From Devosia sp. MC521 (GTDB lineage: Bacteria > Pseudomonadota > Alphaproteobacteria > Rhizobiales > Devosiaceae): a DNA stretch of 64,000 nt. Each line of letters opens with the position of its first letter. Within the stretch, counting starts at the first letter, position 1. The position numbers and the translations under genes were made by a program. Location: NCBI RefSeq assembly GCF_014127105.1, contig NZ_CP059902.1:1-64000 (forward strand). Reading direction: 5' to 3'. Below the pieces are notes generated by a model. It was not told the origin of the DNA. It did not search any database and saw only the letters and a program-made list of their open reading frames with translations. Below, piece by piece: positions 35,641 through 44,906 of the stretch.

Positions 35641-36812
35641 CGGGGAACAGTCGTAGAAACGGGCTTAGGCGCCAGAACGTGAGAGGTGAGGAGGCTGATC
35701 AGGATTAGGGGCAGGCCCACACCGAACGTCCACTGAATGCCCCAATGCTCGGCGATGAAGCCAAGAAGCGGTGGGCCAAGCAAGAAGGCTGTAAAGGAGA
35801 ACTGGGCGAGAGCTGCAACATTGATCGCCGCGGGGCGGTCGGTTTGCTGCGCGGCGGCCGACATGGCCAGTGGGAACAGTGCTGAGGAGCCGACACCAAT
35901 CAGAGCAAAGCCGAGATAGGAGGCGATTGCCGATGGAGCCCAGAAGACGATGAGGGTGCCGATGAGCAATATGGTCAGCAGAACGCGGGCGACCCGAACC
36001 GGGCTATAGCGTTCAACAAAGCTATCGGCGACGAAACGGGTCGCAGCCTGGCTGCCCGCCACAAAGGCAACGGCTATGCCGGCCCAGAACGGCTCAACAC
36101 CAAACAGGTCCTTCATATAGATCGCAGACCAATCAATGCCCGCGCCTTCCATCAGCATGGCCGAAAGGCAGACGCCGACCAGAGCCATAATGGTCATCGT
36201 CGGGCGTGCAAACTTTGGTCCGCTCTCCGCGCTGGTCTGGCGATGGGGAGCAGCCTTGAATTGACCCAAGAGCAGCAAGGTCGCGACCAGCACCACGGGA
36301 ACCATCAGCATCAGATGTAGCTGAGGCGATAGGCCGGTTTGCGCAACGGTGGCTCCGACAATGCCAGCGGCAAAGAACCCAAGGCTCCAGAAGCCGTGGG
36401 CGCGGTTCATAATCCGACGGCCGATCAGATGCTCGACGCGATCGGCCTCGATATTGATGATAATCTCAATGGCGCCAATGGTGAGGCCCACCGGCACGAG
36501 CAACAAGAAGAACGCCAGTGGTGTCTGGGCCCACATGGAGGCGGCGTAGAGCACCGAAAGTAGGGGAATGGCGATCAAGAGCACGCGCTTATGGCCATAT
36601 TTTTCGATGACCGGGCCTGCGAAGGTCAGTGAGATCAGCGTGCCAACAGCGGAGCCGATAAGGGCCAAGCCGAGCATGCCCTCAGCGACATTCATGGCAG
36701 AGCGAATATCGGGCAGTCGGGGAAACATGCTGCCCATGCAAAAGGAATATACAAAAAATGCCCCGAAGACGGAAATCTGGGGCGGCAGGCTTAGGCCGAA
36801 TCGCATGGTCAA
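35637..36812 (-). CDS. MFS transporter, copy A (YbjJ-like)
   Basis: A 391-residue paralogue of the preceding transporter (MGSMFPRLPDIRSAMNVAEG, SLTFAGPVIEKYG, NRAHGFWSLGFFAAG, EGAGIDWSAIYMKDLFGVEP). The element EGAGIDWSAIYM is shared exactly with copy B. The start is TTG 36812 or the ATG six bases inside. The overlapping tandem suggests a recent duplication and perhaps heteromeric or differently specific pumps. Confidence 0.87.
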   Translation of the reverse strand: MTMRFGLSLPPQISVFGAFFVYSFCMGSMFPRLPDIRSAMNVAEGMLGLALIGSAVGTLISLTFAGPVIEKYGHKRVLLIAIPLLSVLYAASMWAQTPLAFFLLLVPVGLTIGAIEIIINIEADRVEHLIGRRIMNRAHGFWSLGFFAAGIVGATVAQTGLSPQLHLMLMVPVVLVATLLLLGQFKAAPHRQTSAESGPKFARPTMTIMALVGVCLSAMLMEGAGIDWSAIYMKDLFGVEPFWAGIAVAFVAGSQAATRFVADSFVERYSPVRVARVLLTILLIGTLIVFWAPSAIASYLGFALIGVGSSALFPLAMSAAAQQTDRPAAINVAALAQFSFTAFLLGPPLLGFIAEHWGIQWTFGVGLPLILISLLTSHVLAPKPVSTTVPR

Positions 36813-36905
36813 AGTGCTCGAACTCGAAGTTGAGCTAAGCTAGGCCAAGCAGATCACTGAGAGAATAGTTGGCGGCCGAAATTATATCGATTTCGAGGCG
36901 CGCAA

Positions 36906-36930
36906 GAAAAAGGCCGCCCGGAGGCGGCCT
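36906..36930 (-). terminator. Terminator of the RlpA-like gene
   Basis: On the minus strand AGGCCGCC pairs with GGCGGCCT over TCCG, followed by TTTTTC. It lies 25 bases past the stop. Confidence 0.88.
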
Positions 36931-36954
36931 GAACGTCTCAGCCCTCAGAGACGG

Positions 36955-37308
36955 TCATTTTTGCGCGATGCAAACCGAAGTAACACCAGCGTTCTTAAAG
37001 CCAAGAGCGCTTGCTGCAGCCTTGGACAGATCGATGATGCGCTTGCCATGGAACGGACCACGGTCGTTGATGGTGACTTCGATTGATTTGCCGGTGCGTT
37101 GATCTTCAACTTCCACGACGGTTCCAAATGGAAGCGTGCGGTGCGCAGCGGTCATTGCATTTTCGTTGAACACTTGGCCAGAAGCAGCAGTTTTGCCGTG
37201 GAAGCCAGGTCCGTACCAAGAGGCGCCGCCGCATTGGGCGTAGGCTGCTGGGACGAAGGCGAAGAGTGCCGCAGCCGAGGCAGCAACAATGAGGACTTTC
37301 TTAGTCAA
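36955..37308 (-). CDS. RlpA-like double-psi beta-barrel protein
   Basis: A 117-residue secreted protein with a signal peptide (MTKKVLIVAASAAALFAFVP) and one DPBB/RlpA-like domain. GGASWYGPGFHGKTAASG and NDRGPFHGKRIIDLSKAAA are the family elements. In full RlpA these belong to a septal lytic transglycosylase that cuts denuded glycan; the DPBB is followed by a SPOR domain there. This protein lacks SPOR, so septal targeting is uncertain. It is monocistronic with its own terminator. Confidence 0.87.
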   Translation of the reverse strand: MTKKVLIVAASAAALFAFVPAAYAQCGGASWYGPGFHGKTAASGQVFNENAMTAAHRTLPFGTVVEVEDQRTGKSIEVTINDRGPFHGKRIIDLSKAAASALGFKNAGVTSVCIAQK

Positions 37309-37767
37309 TGATCTAGAGCTCGCAGTAGTTGTCGTTGCCGACTAACTACCCCGTGGCGCGGACAAGATTGTGGGCAAGTTGCCACACTTGGGTAATTGGG
37401 GGTCCTGAATGGGCGAATTTGGCGCATTCACGCGGGTTTCACGCAAAGTTGCGAGTCTAGCGATCGGCTGATTTAGAGATTCAGAATCTCAGCTTTTTTC
37501 TCGATTGCTGATCTGGAGCAAGTTGAAGAACTGAATCCGGATTCATTTTCTCCCTGTGGGAAATGTGCAACGGTTCCCGATAAGGTGGCATTTTTCTCCG
37601 GATATAGCCCGTGGAGAATGTGGAAAAAGCCCTTGCAGGCGCCAAAGCCCCTGCATTTGTGGCGTGATTTGGGCGGGAGAGGCCGAATTTCGCGGCCTTA
37701 CGCGCAAGAAAAAGGGCGATGACAAGGTCACCACCCGAAGGTCAGTCAGGGAGAAAACAGGGTGCCG
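37309..37767. other. 459-base intergenic region without a supported gene
   Basis: No homologous coding sequence is seen. The only structured element is GAGATTCAGAATCTC at 37476-37490, followed by AGCTTTTTTC, which looks like a small plus-strand terminator and could end a small RNA. TTTCTCC-like AT-rich runs occur around 37540-37610. The promoters of the RlpA-like gene should lie at the left end. The peroxiredoxin gene ends at the right, so no promoter is needed there. Confidence 0.4.
37476..37499 (+). terminator. Isolated terminator-like hairpin
   Basis: GAGATTC-A-GAATCTC followed by AGC and six T. No annotated plus-strand gene precedes it, so an unannotated small RNA is possible. Confidence 0.35.
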
Positions 37768-38403
37768 TTAGTTCTTCGGCTGAGGAACAATGCGCAGATA
37801 TGGCTTTAGTTCCGTCCAGCCCTCAGGATATTTGGTTTTGGCTTGTTCGTTGGAGACAGCAGGTACGATGATCACGTCATCGCCGCTCTTCCAATTGACC
37901 GGCGTCGCCACCTGATGCTTGGCGGTGAGCTGGAGACTGTCGATGACGCGGATGACTTCATCAAAGTTCCGGCCGGTTGACGCTGGGTATTCAATTTTCA
38001 GCTTCACCTTCTTGTCCGGGCCGATGACGAAGACCGAACGCACGGTGAGGGTGTTGTCCGCATTGGGGTGGATCATATCGTACTTGCGTGCGACTTCACC
38101 CTTGGTGTCAGCCAGAAGCGGGAAGTTAAGAGCCGCGCCCTGAGTTTCCTCAATGTCGCTGGCCCAGCCTGCGTGATCTTCGAGCTTATCGACCGAGAGG
38201 CCCAAAACTTTGACGCCGCGCTTTTCAAACTCAGGCTTGAGCTTGGCGGTGTAGCCCAGTTCGGTGGTGCAGACCGGTGTGAAATTCTTCGGGTGGCTGA
38301 AGAGAACGGCCCACGATCCTTCGATGAAGTCGTGGAAGTGGATGGTGCCCTCAGTGCTTTCGAGGGTGAAATCTGGTGCGGTATCGCCGATCAGGATCGC
38401 CAT
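37768..38403 (-). CDS. 1-Cys peroxiredoxin (Prx6 type)
   Basis: A 211-residue thiol peroxidase that reduces H2O2 and organic peroxides. The Prx6 group motif is PVCTTELG with the peroxidatic Cys45. LGLSVDKLEDHAGWASDIEET and the long C-terminal extension (VATPVNWKSGDDVIIVPAVS) typify this 1-Cys group. There is no resolving Cys. The start follows AAGGAA. The promoter lies to the right and the gene is single. Confidence 0.95.
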   Translation of the reverse strand: MAILIGDTAPDFTLESTEGTIHFHDFIEGSWAVLFSHPKNFTPVCTTELGYTAKLKPEFEKRGVKVLGLSVDKLEDHAGWASDIEETQGAALNFPLLADTKGEVARKYDMIHPNADNTLTVRSVFVIGPDKKVKLKIEYPASTGRNFDEVIRVIDSLQLTAKHQVATPVNWKSGDDVIIVPAVSNEQAKTKYPEGWTELKPYLRIVPQPKN

Positions 38404-38562
38404 TGTCTATTCCTTCGCCCAAGCAATGGGCTCTGTGCTTGTTTGTAGAATATCGTGCCCGTGATTGCCGATTGAAGTGGGGGCGCGGGGAACGCTTTTG
38501 CCAATGCGGGGCGGTTTGGATGCGTTCCTTGCGCAAACCAAACTGAAAAGGAAATGAGCGTT

Positions 38563-39105
38563 CTAGTCGCCCGAAATCATGACGGAGCCCTGCATCGGCG
38601 TGGTGGCTGGAGCGCCATTTTCCCAAGTGACATCAAGCCCGTTAAGGGGAACCACCGAGAGGCTCATTTTGCCAGAGCCCTGGTTCACTTCGCGCGCGTG
38701 GGCGAGATAAATGAGGGCGTTATTGGCGCTGTCGTAAATGCGGGTGACGCGGAGCGACTTCCAAATCAGAGAGCGGTTCTGTTTGAAAATCTCTTCTCCA
38801 CCCGAGCTGGTGCGGATGTTGCCGATGTTGATTGGGCCCACAGCGTTGCAGTCGAGGGCGGAATGGGAGGGGTCTTCAAACCAATTGCCCTGACTCACGC
38901 GGTCAATGAACGAGCGGTTGAAATAGGAGAGGTGGCAGACAATGCCTTGCACATTGGGATCGGCGACAGCCTCAATCGAGATGTCATTGCCTGTCCAGTC
39001 GACGCCAACACTGCCCACTTCGGATTGACGCCCACAGGCGACCAGGGCAAGCGCAGCAGTGGCGAGAACGGCAACTCGGGCAATAGCGTTCATCAACTTC
39101 TCCAT
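38563..39105 (-). CDS. creA: CreA family protein
   Basis: A 180-residue periplasmic or lipoprotein with a signal/lipobox (ALALVACGRQ, lipid Cys near residue 24). It is homologous to CreA: VGSVGVDWTGNDISIEAVADP, CHLSYFNRSFIDRVSQGNWF-like parts, DPSHSALDCNAVGPI. CreA's function is unknown. The start could be ATG 39105 or ATG 39093. It stands between peroxiredoxin and an amino-acid permease on the same strand, with about 55 bases to the latter. Confidence 0.88.
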   Translation of the reverse strand: MEKLMNAIARVAVLATAALALVACGRQSEVGSVGVDWTGNDISIEAVADPNVQGIVCHLSYFNRSFIDRVSQGNWFEDPSHSALDCNAVGPINIGNIRTSSGGEEIFKQNRSLIWKSLRVTRIYDSANNALIYLAHAREVNQGSGKMSLSVVPLNGLDVTWENGAPATTPMQGSVMISGD

Positions 39106-39160
39106 TCGTGTCTCTATGAGATTGGGAACGATCTGCCGCGCTACAAGGTTTCGCGGAGCC

Positions 39161-39979
39161 TTAGCGCAAGTTTTGTCGGTCCATGACTTTTTCGAGCCAT
39201 CGCACCAGCAGCGAAAGCGACAGCGTCATGGTCAGATAGAGAAAGGCCACAACGTTATAGGTCTCGAAGAATAGGAAGCTGTTCGAGGCGGACAGCTTGC
39301 CCAGCTGGGTAATGTCCTGAACGCCGAGGGCCGAGACCAGCGCGGAATCTTTGACCATAGAGACAAAGTCATTGCCGAGCGGTGGCAGGACTGTGCGGAA
39401 CGCCTGCGGGAAGATGATGTGTCGGAAGCAATTCCAACGCGACAGACCAAGCGCGCGCGCGGCTTCGATCTGGCCCTTGTCGACGGACTCGATACCGGCG
39501 CGGAAAATCTCGGCGATGAAGGCCGAGTAGCAGACCGTGAGCGCGAAGATGGCGCGCCAGACGAAATCAAAGCCGCGCACAGTGGCCGGAGCGAGCCAGC
39601 CCTGCTCGATCACAGGCGAGAAGAGCCAATTAAAGCCGGACACCATAGCTGGGGCGGCAACGAAGGCGATGTAAAAGAGGAAGACGAGGATGGGAATGCC
39701 GCGGATCAACTCGACGTAAAATGTTGCGATCTCGCTCAAGACCCGAATGCCCGAGGTGCGCGCTAAGGCCACCAAAAGGCCGAGCACGATTGCTGCGGCA
39801 AAGGCGAGCAGCGTTACCCAGAGCGTCGTGACCACGCCACCCGACACCGTGTCGAAGATTTTCGAATAGGTTTGATCGGCCGATATCGCCCAGAAGCCAA
39901 GAACGAAGATCAGGGCAAGGGTTACCAGCCACCAAGGCGTGCGGCTCATAAGAGAGGGGCGGCGGGGTTCATAAGTCAT
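39161..39979 (-). CDS. Polar amino-acid ABC transporter permease
   Basis: A 272-residue permease of the HisM/GlnP type with the family EAA loop IEAARALGLSRWNCFRHIIFPQAFR (parts: QIEAARALGLSRW, HIIFPQAFRTVLPPLGND) and about five to six membrane segments. The N-terminal segment is long, with a membrane helix typical of this type. It lies downstream of the binding-protein gene, separated by a hairpin. The cognate ATPase is missing from the window. Confidence 0.9.
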   Translation of the reverse strand: MTYEPRRPSLMSRTPWWLVTLALIFVLGFWAISADQTYSKIFDTVSGGVVTTLWVTLLAFAAAIVLGLLVALARTSGIRVLSEIATFYVELIRGIPILVFLFYIAFVAAPAMVSGFNWLFSPVIEQGWLAPATVRGFDFVWRAIFALTVCYSAFIAEIFRAGIESVDKGQIEAARALGLSRWNCFRHIIFPQAFRTVLPPLGNDFVSMVKDSALVSALGVQDITQLGKLSASNSFLFFETYNVVAFLYLTMTLSLSLLVRWLEKVMDRQNLR

Positions 39980-40017
39980 CAGACGCCAGTATTTTCTTTC
40001 GCCCTATAGGGCATAGC

Positions 40018-40052
40018 AAAGGCCCACTCGGCAAGCCGGAGTGGGCCTTTTT
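40018..40052 (-). terminator. Hairpin between the binding-protein and permease genes
   Basis: AAAGGCCCACTC pairs with GAGTGGGCCTTT over about nine bases. On the minus strand it is followed by TTTGC, so termination is likely partial. It would give more binding protein than permease, a common arrangement in importers. Confidence 0.7.
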
Positions 40053-40081
40053 CAGTCAAAGCTCGCTCGGGAGCGTGCAGA

Positions 40082-40876
40082 CTATTCGGCGGCGTATTCG
40101 AAGAACCAATAGTTGATGCGCTCATCGAGCCAGCCATCCTCGCGCATGCTGTCGAGGGCGGCATTGAACGGCTCAACCAGATCGGAGCGTGGGGTCAAAA
40201 TGAAGCCCAGAGGGTCGGATTTGAGCGTTTCATCAATCTGCTTAAAGGCGCCGGGATCAGCGCCCATATAGCCGGTCGCCGCCGCCTGATCGGCGATAAT
40301 GGCGTCGACGTCGCCAGCCTTTACGGCTTGAACGGCAGCGCCAAAGCTATCGAAGGTTTTGACGCGCGGATTGGCTTCGTCGCCGTCAAGCACGTCATAG
40401 ATCGCGGTATAGAAGGAAGAAGTGCCTGCCTGCGCGCCAAAGAGGAGATCGGCGTTTTCGGCAAAGCTCTCAGCGCCCGTGATGCGCTCTTCATCAGCGC
40501 GGACGAGCAGATATTGCTCAACGGTGATGAATGGATCGGTGAAGTCGATCACCTCATCACGCTCTTCGGTGATGGTGATGCCATCGGCACCGATGTCAAA
40601 CTGGCCGGAGCGGACCGCTTCGATCATCACGTCCCAAGCCGACAGATCCCACTCGATCTTGGCATTGAGGCGCTTGGCCACTTCGTTGATGACATCATAT
40701 TCAAGGCCAATGCCGTCGCCGGTCTTCGGATCAGCAAAGTTCAGCGGGTAATAGGCGTTCTCGGTCACCGCATGGATGGTGCGGCCATCAAGGTTCGGCA
40801 GCTCGGCCGCAAAGCTCTGCGCGCTCAGCGCCAAAGCCAGTGCAGATACCGCTGCGCCGGTCAAAATCGTCTTCAT
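40082..40876 (-). CDS. Amino-acid ABC transporter substrate-binding protein
   Basis: A 264-residue periplasmic binding protein (SBP_bac_3 family) with a signal peptide (MKTILTGAAVSALALALSA). Ligand-site elements YYPLNFADPKTGDGIGLEYDV, DGITITEERDEVIDFTDPF and AGTSSFYTAIYDVLD follow the family pattern. It is the first gene of a small operon with the permease downstream past a hairpin. The ligand cannot be told. Confidence 0.92.
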   Translation of the reverse strand: MKTILTGAAVSALALALSAQSFAAELPNLDGRTIHAVTENAYYPLNFADPKTGDGIGLEYDVINEVAKRLNAKIEWDLSAWDVMIEAVRSGQFDIGADGITITEERDEVIDFTDPFITVEQYLLVRADEERITGAESFAENADLLFGAQAGTSSFYTAIYDVLDGDEANPRVKTFDSFGAAVQAVKAGDVDAIIADQAAATGYMGADPGAFKQIDETLKSDPLGFILTPRSDLVEPFNAALDSMREDGWLDERINYWFFEYAAE

Positions 40877-41021
40877 GGAATTGTGTCTCCCAAGTCTCTG
40901 GGAGAGAGACTAGCTGAGTGCGCGAAATCTGCAAATATGTGGCGAGGAAACGCTTGGCTCAGGAGCCGCTTGAATTCAGAAAATTCGCTCGCCCTCAGTG
41001 GGTTTGAGCAGAGGCGTGGCG

Positions 41022-41903
41022 CTAGCGCACCGGTCCCATCTCATGCAGGAGCCATTGGCGGAAGGCGCGAATTTTGCGTGTTTCGCGACGCCCTTTGGCG
41101 GTGACCAGATAATAGGCATTATTGCCGGTGGCCGCACGGTGGAAGGGGCGAACCAAGCGCCCCATTTCCACCAACTCATCCGTCATCATGTCGACGGCGA
41201 GCAATAATCCTTGACCCGATAGGGCGGCATCGAAGGCTAGCGAGGCGTCGGAAATGACCGGGCCGTGCCCATGCGCGAGCGGAGATTTGCCCGCAGCTTT
41301 GGACCAGCTGGGCCAATCGAGCATGCTGGTCGTATCGATAATGACCGGTAGTTCGGCGTAGGGCCGATCTTTATGTGTTGCCCAGAAGTCCGTGGAACAG
41401 ACCGGCTGGAAACTCTGGCCGCCGATTTTGGTGGCGTTGACACCAGGCCATTGTCCCGATCCAAACCGCACCCCGCAATCAATGTCGCGTCGGTTGAGAT
41501 CGGTCATCGCGGCAGTGACGCACAAGCGCAGCTCGATGTCAGAATGCGCTTGCGCAAAATTGCCCATGTGCCAGATGAGCCAGCGAGACGCAAAAACGCT
41601 GCCGACTGTGAGATTGAGCACGCTATCGTCGTCGCCCGTGACTTGCGCCAAAGCATCGCCGAGCGCAGCAAAGCCCGAGCTTAGTTGCGGCATGATCTCC
41701 ATCAAGACTGGCAATGGGCGCAGGCCGTCACTGGTGCGTGCAAAGAGCGTCACGCCCAATCGCTCTTCTGCGCGGCGAATATGCTGGCTCACCGCCCCGA
41801 CGGTGACGCCCAACTCATTTGCTGCGGGCGCGAGCGCACCGAGACGGGCCACGATCTCAATGGCCCGTAGCGCGTTCAGCGGAATAGGAAATTGCGCAAT
41901 CAT
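41022..41903 (-). CDS. LysR-type transcriptional regulator
   Basis: A 293-residue LTTR with the N-terminal winged helix-turn-helix (AIEIVARLGALAPAANELGV, AVSQHIRRAEERLGVTLF) and a substrate-binding-like effector domain. LNLTVGSVFASRWLIWHMGNF resembles the GcvA/AmpR group. It is divergent to a small gene at 41999, a usual LTTR target arrangement, and upstream of the amino-acid binding-protein gene on the same strand. Ligand and targets are unknown. Confidence 0.92.
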   Translation of the reverse strand: MIAQFPIPLNALRAIEIVARLGALAPAANELGVTVGAVSQHIRRAEERLGVTLFARTSDGLRPLPVLMEIMPQLSSGFAALGDALAQVTGDDDSVLNLTVGSVFASRWLIWHMGNFAQAHSDIELRLCVTAAMTDLNRRDIDCGVRFGSGQWPGVNATKIGGQSFQPVCSTDFWATHKDRPYAELPVIIDTTSMLDWPSWSKAAGKSPLAHGHGPVISDASLAFDAALSGQGLLLAVDMMTDELVEMGRLVRPFHRAATGNNAYYLVTAKGRRETRKIRAFRQWLLHEMGPVR

Positions 41904-41998
41904 ATAGTTTTTCTATACTCGGCGGCAGGTCTTGTCGATTGGATAGGTGCAGTCGTTGGCGCAAAATGAAGGTCATTCATTTTGTGAAAGGATACAAA

Positions 41999-42130
41999 AT
42001 GTCTATTCTTGTTCCCGCGCTGCGCCGTCTCAAACTGCTTTTCAAAAAGCTTGTGACGCCGCTTAATTGCGATGAGCCTGAACCACGCGACTGGGCCGAT
42101 CTGCCGCCGCACCACCCCAAGTGCGAGTGA
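41999..42130 (+). CDS. Small 43-residue hypothetical protein
   Basis: A short frame behind a strong AAAGGA ribosome binding site at 41987-41992. The product starts MSILVPALRRLKLLFKKLV, a basic amphipathic helix likely to touch the membrane. It ends in an acidic tail with EPRDWADLPPHHPKCE. I do not know the family with certainty. It is divergent to the LysR gene and might be its target. Its stop lies one base from the extensin-like gene's end. Confidence 0.55.
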   Translation: MSILVPALRRLKLLFKKLVTPLNCDEPEPRDWADLPPHHPKCE

Positions 42131-42131
42131 T

Positions 42132-42926
42132 TTACTGACAATATCTCCCCGCGCAATCGTCGCCACGGCATTTCGCGTCGACGTGGAAGTGATTGGCGTG
42201 GGCGGCATTGGCATCGGGGCCAAGAACGGTGTTGAAGCGTTCGCAGGCTGCTTGCTGCGCAAACCTCAGGAACTGGCCCTCAAGCGCATCGCTCGGGCGC
42301 CAATCTTTTAAAACGTCTATCACCCGGCCATCGCCGAGGATAAAGCCGTGGATGTCGAGCGCATTGGCAAAGCTGTGCTCCGATACGCCGCCAGAGCGTG
42401 TGCCAATGCGGGCTCGGCACACCATGGACCCGCCTGAGGTGACGCTGGCGAGCGGGCTGTCCGTGAGTTCTTGGGCTTGTGCGTCCAGCACTGCGACCCA
42501 ATCGGCGACGGCGGTGGCGACGCCGCAGGTCACGGTTGCTGGCATGGCCAGCGGAATATCGCGCCGTCCCACTTTCACCCCTGTCATCAGAATGGGCGAG
42601 GCGGTGCCGCAGCGGCCTTCGGAGATCGGGGCGATCATCTCGCCGATCACCGTGCCATTTTTCAAAGCGGGGCAGGAGGCCCGTTCGGCCACGGGGGCGG
42701 GCTCTGTTTCTTCGGGCTTTTCAGTGGGCTGGTCGCTGGTCGGCGCGACGGGCCGAACCTCTGGCCTTGGCGTCGGCATTGCGAGTGCCGTCGGTTCGCT
42801 CTTGCCGTTGTTGAGAATAGTGATTTGGGACGCGAAGGGGGCCGGCGCAGTTTGCGCATTGTCTTGAGCCGGACTGGCGGCGGAGAGAAGAATGAGCGTT
42901 ACAAGGGCGAGACTGGGGCTTTGCAT
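42132..42926 (-). CDS. Extensin-like family secreted protein
   Basis: A 264-residue protein with a signal peptide (MQSPSLALVTLILLSAASPA), a Pro/Glu-rich linker and the extensin-like C-terminal domain (about residues 90-264). RIGTRSGGVSEHSFANALDI, the NALDIHGF HxD-like site and HANHFHVDAKC resemble the D-Ala-D-Ala carboxypeptidase-like metal fold of the family (two His plus Asp). It is probably periplasmic and may act on peptidoglycan. Its start is 102 bases before lepA on the opposite strand. Confidence 0.88.
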   Translation of the reverse strand: MQSPSLALVTLILLSAASPAQDNAQTAPAPFASQITILNNGKSEPTALAMPTPRPEVRPVAPTSDQPTEKPEETEPAPVAERASCPALKNGTVIGEMIAPISEGRCGTASPILMTGVKVGRRDIPLAMPATVTCGVATAVADWVAVLDAQAQELTDSPLASVTSGGSMVCRARIGTRSGGVSEHSFANALDIHGFILGDGRVIDVLKDWRPSDALEGQFLRFAQQAACERFNTVLGPDANAAHANHFHVDAKCRGDDCAGRYCQ

Positions 42927-43028
42927 CGCTCGCTAACGTCGACTTAACGAAAGAGTTGCCGCAAAACCCACCTTTACTGCGCTGAAACCATCTTCTCGCC
43001 CTTGTTTGCATCTGCTATCAGCGCGCTC

Positions 43029-44834
43029 ATGACAACGCCGCTCAAAAACATCCGCAATTTCTCCATCGTCGCGCACATCGACCATGGGAAGTCGACTCTT
43101 GCTGATCGCCTGATCCAGTTCACCGGGGGCCTAGAAGCCCGCGAGATGAAGGAGCAGGTGCTTGACAATATGGAGATTGAGCGCGAGCGCGGGATCACCA
43201 TCAAGGCACAGACCGTGCGCCTCAACTATAAGGCGCAGGATGGTGAGGACTATGTTCTCAACCTTATCGACACGCCCGGACACGTTGACTTTGCTTATGA
43301 AGTCTCGCGCTCCATGTCGGCGGTTGAAGGTTCGCTGCTCGTCGTTGACGCCTCCCAAGGTGTGGAAGCGCAGACGCTCGCCAACGTCTATCATGCGTTA
43401 GAAGCCAACCACGAAATCGTCCCTGTCCTGAACAAGGTCGATCTGCCCGCAGCGGATATTCCGCGCGTAAAGACGCAGATTGAAGACGTTATCGGCATTG
43501 ATGCTTCGGACGCGATTGAAATTTCGGCAAAGACCGGCCTCAACATTGAGGGCGTTCTGGAAGCCATCGTTACCCGTCTGCCAGCGCCGAAGGGCGATAT
43601 CGACGCGCCGCTGAAGGCACTGTTGGTTGATAGTTGGTACGACACCTATCTCGGCGTTGTCGTTCTGGTTCGCATCATTGATGGTGTGATGAAGAAGGGC
43701 CAGCGCATCCGCATGATGGCCTCTGGCGCCGTCTATGATCTCGACCGCGTTGGCGTGAACACGCCTAAGCTGGTTGAAGTTAAAGAACTGACCCCAGGCG
43801 AGCTTGGCGTTTTCACCGCTTCCATCAAGGAAGTTGCGGACACCAACGTTGGCGATACCATCACCGACGACCGTAAGCCGACCGCTGAGCCGCTGCCAGA
43901 CTTCCGTCCGGCGCAGCCCGTGGTGTTCTGCGGTCTCTTCCCGGTTGATGCCTCGGACTTTGACGAGCTGCGCTCTGCCATGGGCAAGCTGCGCCTCAAC
44001 GATGCGTCCTTCTCGTTTGAAATGGAAACCTCGGCCGCGCTCGGTTTCGGCTTCCGCTGTGGTTTCCTTGGGCTTTTGCACCTCGAAATCATTCAGGAAC
44101 GCCTGAGCCGCGAGTTCGATCTCGATCTGATCGCGACGGCGCCATCCGTGGTTTACGAGATGGAGCTGACCGACGGCACCTCCATGCTGCTGCACAACCC
44201 GGCAGACATGCCGGACGTGATGAAGATCACCGAAATCCGCGAGCCATGGATCAAGGCGACCATTCTCACGCCTGACGAATACCTCGGCTCGATCCTCAAG
44301 CTTTGCCAGGATCGACGCGGCATTCAGACCAATCTGTCCTACGTTGGTTCGCGCGCCATGGTCGAATATGACCTGCCGCTCAACGAAGTGGTGTTCGACT
44401 TCTACGATCGCCTCAAGTCGATCTCGAAGGGCTATGCGAGCTTCGATTACCACCTCGACAACCATCGCGAAGGTGATCTGGTAAAGCTTTCGATCCTCGT
44501 CAATTCTGAACCGGTAGATGCACTGTCCATGCTCGTTCACCGCACGGTGGCTGAATCGCGCGGTCGTCAGATGTGCGAAAAGCTCAAGGAACTGATCCCG
44601 CAGCACCTGTTCGTTATCCCGATCCAGGCGGCCATCGGCGGCAAGGTTATTGCCCGCGAAACCGTTCGCGCCATGCGTAAGGACGTGACGGCGAAGTGCT
44701 ATGGCGGTGACGCGACTCGTAAGCGCAAACTGCTGGATAAGCAGAAAAAGGGTAAGGCCAAGATGCGCCAATACGGCAACGTCAACATCCCGCAGGAAGC
44801 CTTCATCAAGGCCCTCAAGATGGGCGACGAATAG
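43029..44834 (+). CDS. lepA: Elongation factor 4 (LepA)
   Basis: A 601-residue translation GTPase that promotes back-translocation and ribosome biogenesis. G1 [16 protein letters not shown]2 RGITI, G3 [13 protein letters not shown]4 NKVD ([10 protein letters not shown]) and the LepA-specific C-terminal domain ([20 protein letters not shown]) are complete. ATG 43029 fits the family start [19 protein letters not shown] frame extension to a TTG at 43002 is less likely. A strong terminator follows. Confidence 0.95.
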   Translation: MTTPLKNIRNFSIVAHIDHGKSTLADRLIQFTGGLEAREMKEQVLDNMEIERERGITIKAQTVRLNYKAQDGEDYVLNLIDTPGHVDFAYEVSRSMSAVEGSLLVVDASQGVEAQTLANVYHALEANHEIVPVLNKVDLPAADIPRVKTQIEDVIGIDASDAIEISAKTGLNIEGVLEAIVTRLPAPKGDIDAPLKALLVDSWYDTYLGVVVLVRIIDGVMKKGQRIRMMASGAVYDLDRVGVNTPKLVEVKELTPGELGVFTASIKEVADTNVGDTITDDRKPTAEPLPDFRPAQPVVFCGLFPVDASDFDELRSAMGKLRLNDASFSFEMETSAALGFGFRCGFLGLLHLEIIQERLSREFDLDLIATAPSVVYEMELTDGTSMLLHNPADMPDVMKITEIREPWIKATILTPDEYLGSILKLCQDRRGIQTNLSYVGSRAMVEYDLPLNEVVFDFYDRLKSISKGYASFDYHLDNHREGDLVKLSILVNSEPVDALSMLVHRTVAESRGRQMCEKLKELIPQHLFVIPIQAAIGGKVIARETVRAMRKDVTAKCYGGDATRKRKLLDKQKKGKAKMRQYGNVNIPQEAFIKALKMGDE

Positions 44835-44864
44835 TTATTTGGGGCCTTTGGCTCCGTGAAGACA

Positions 44865-44898
44865 AAGACCCCGGTGCGGACGCGCCGGGGTCTTTTTG
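44865..44898. terminator. Terminator after lepA
   Basis: AAAGACCCCGG pairs with CCGGGGTCTTT over a ten-base loop with A and T runs on both sides, so it can serve lepA and the convergent SH3 gene. Confidence 0.85.
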
Positions 44899-44906
44899 TT
44901 CGGGGA

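Noticed and set aside
43398-44771. A 457-residue open frame antisense to lepA
   Set aside because: Shadow of lepA; no motif, no independent ribosome binding site.
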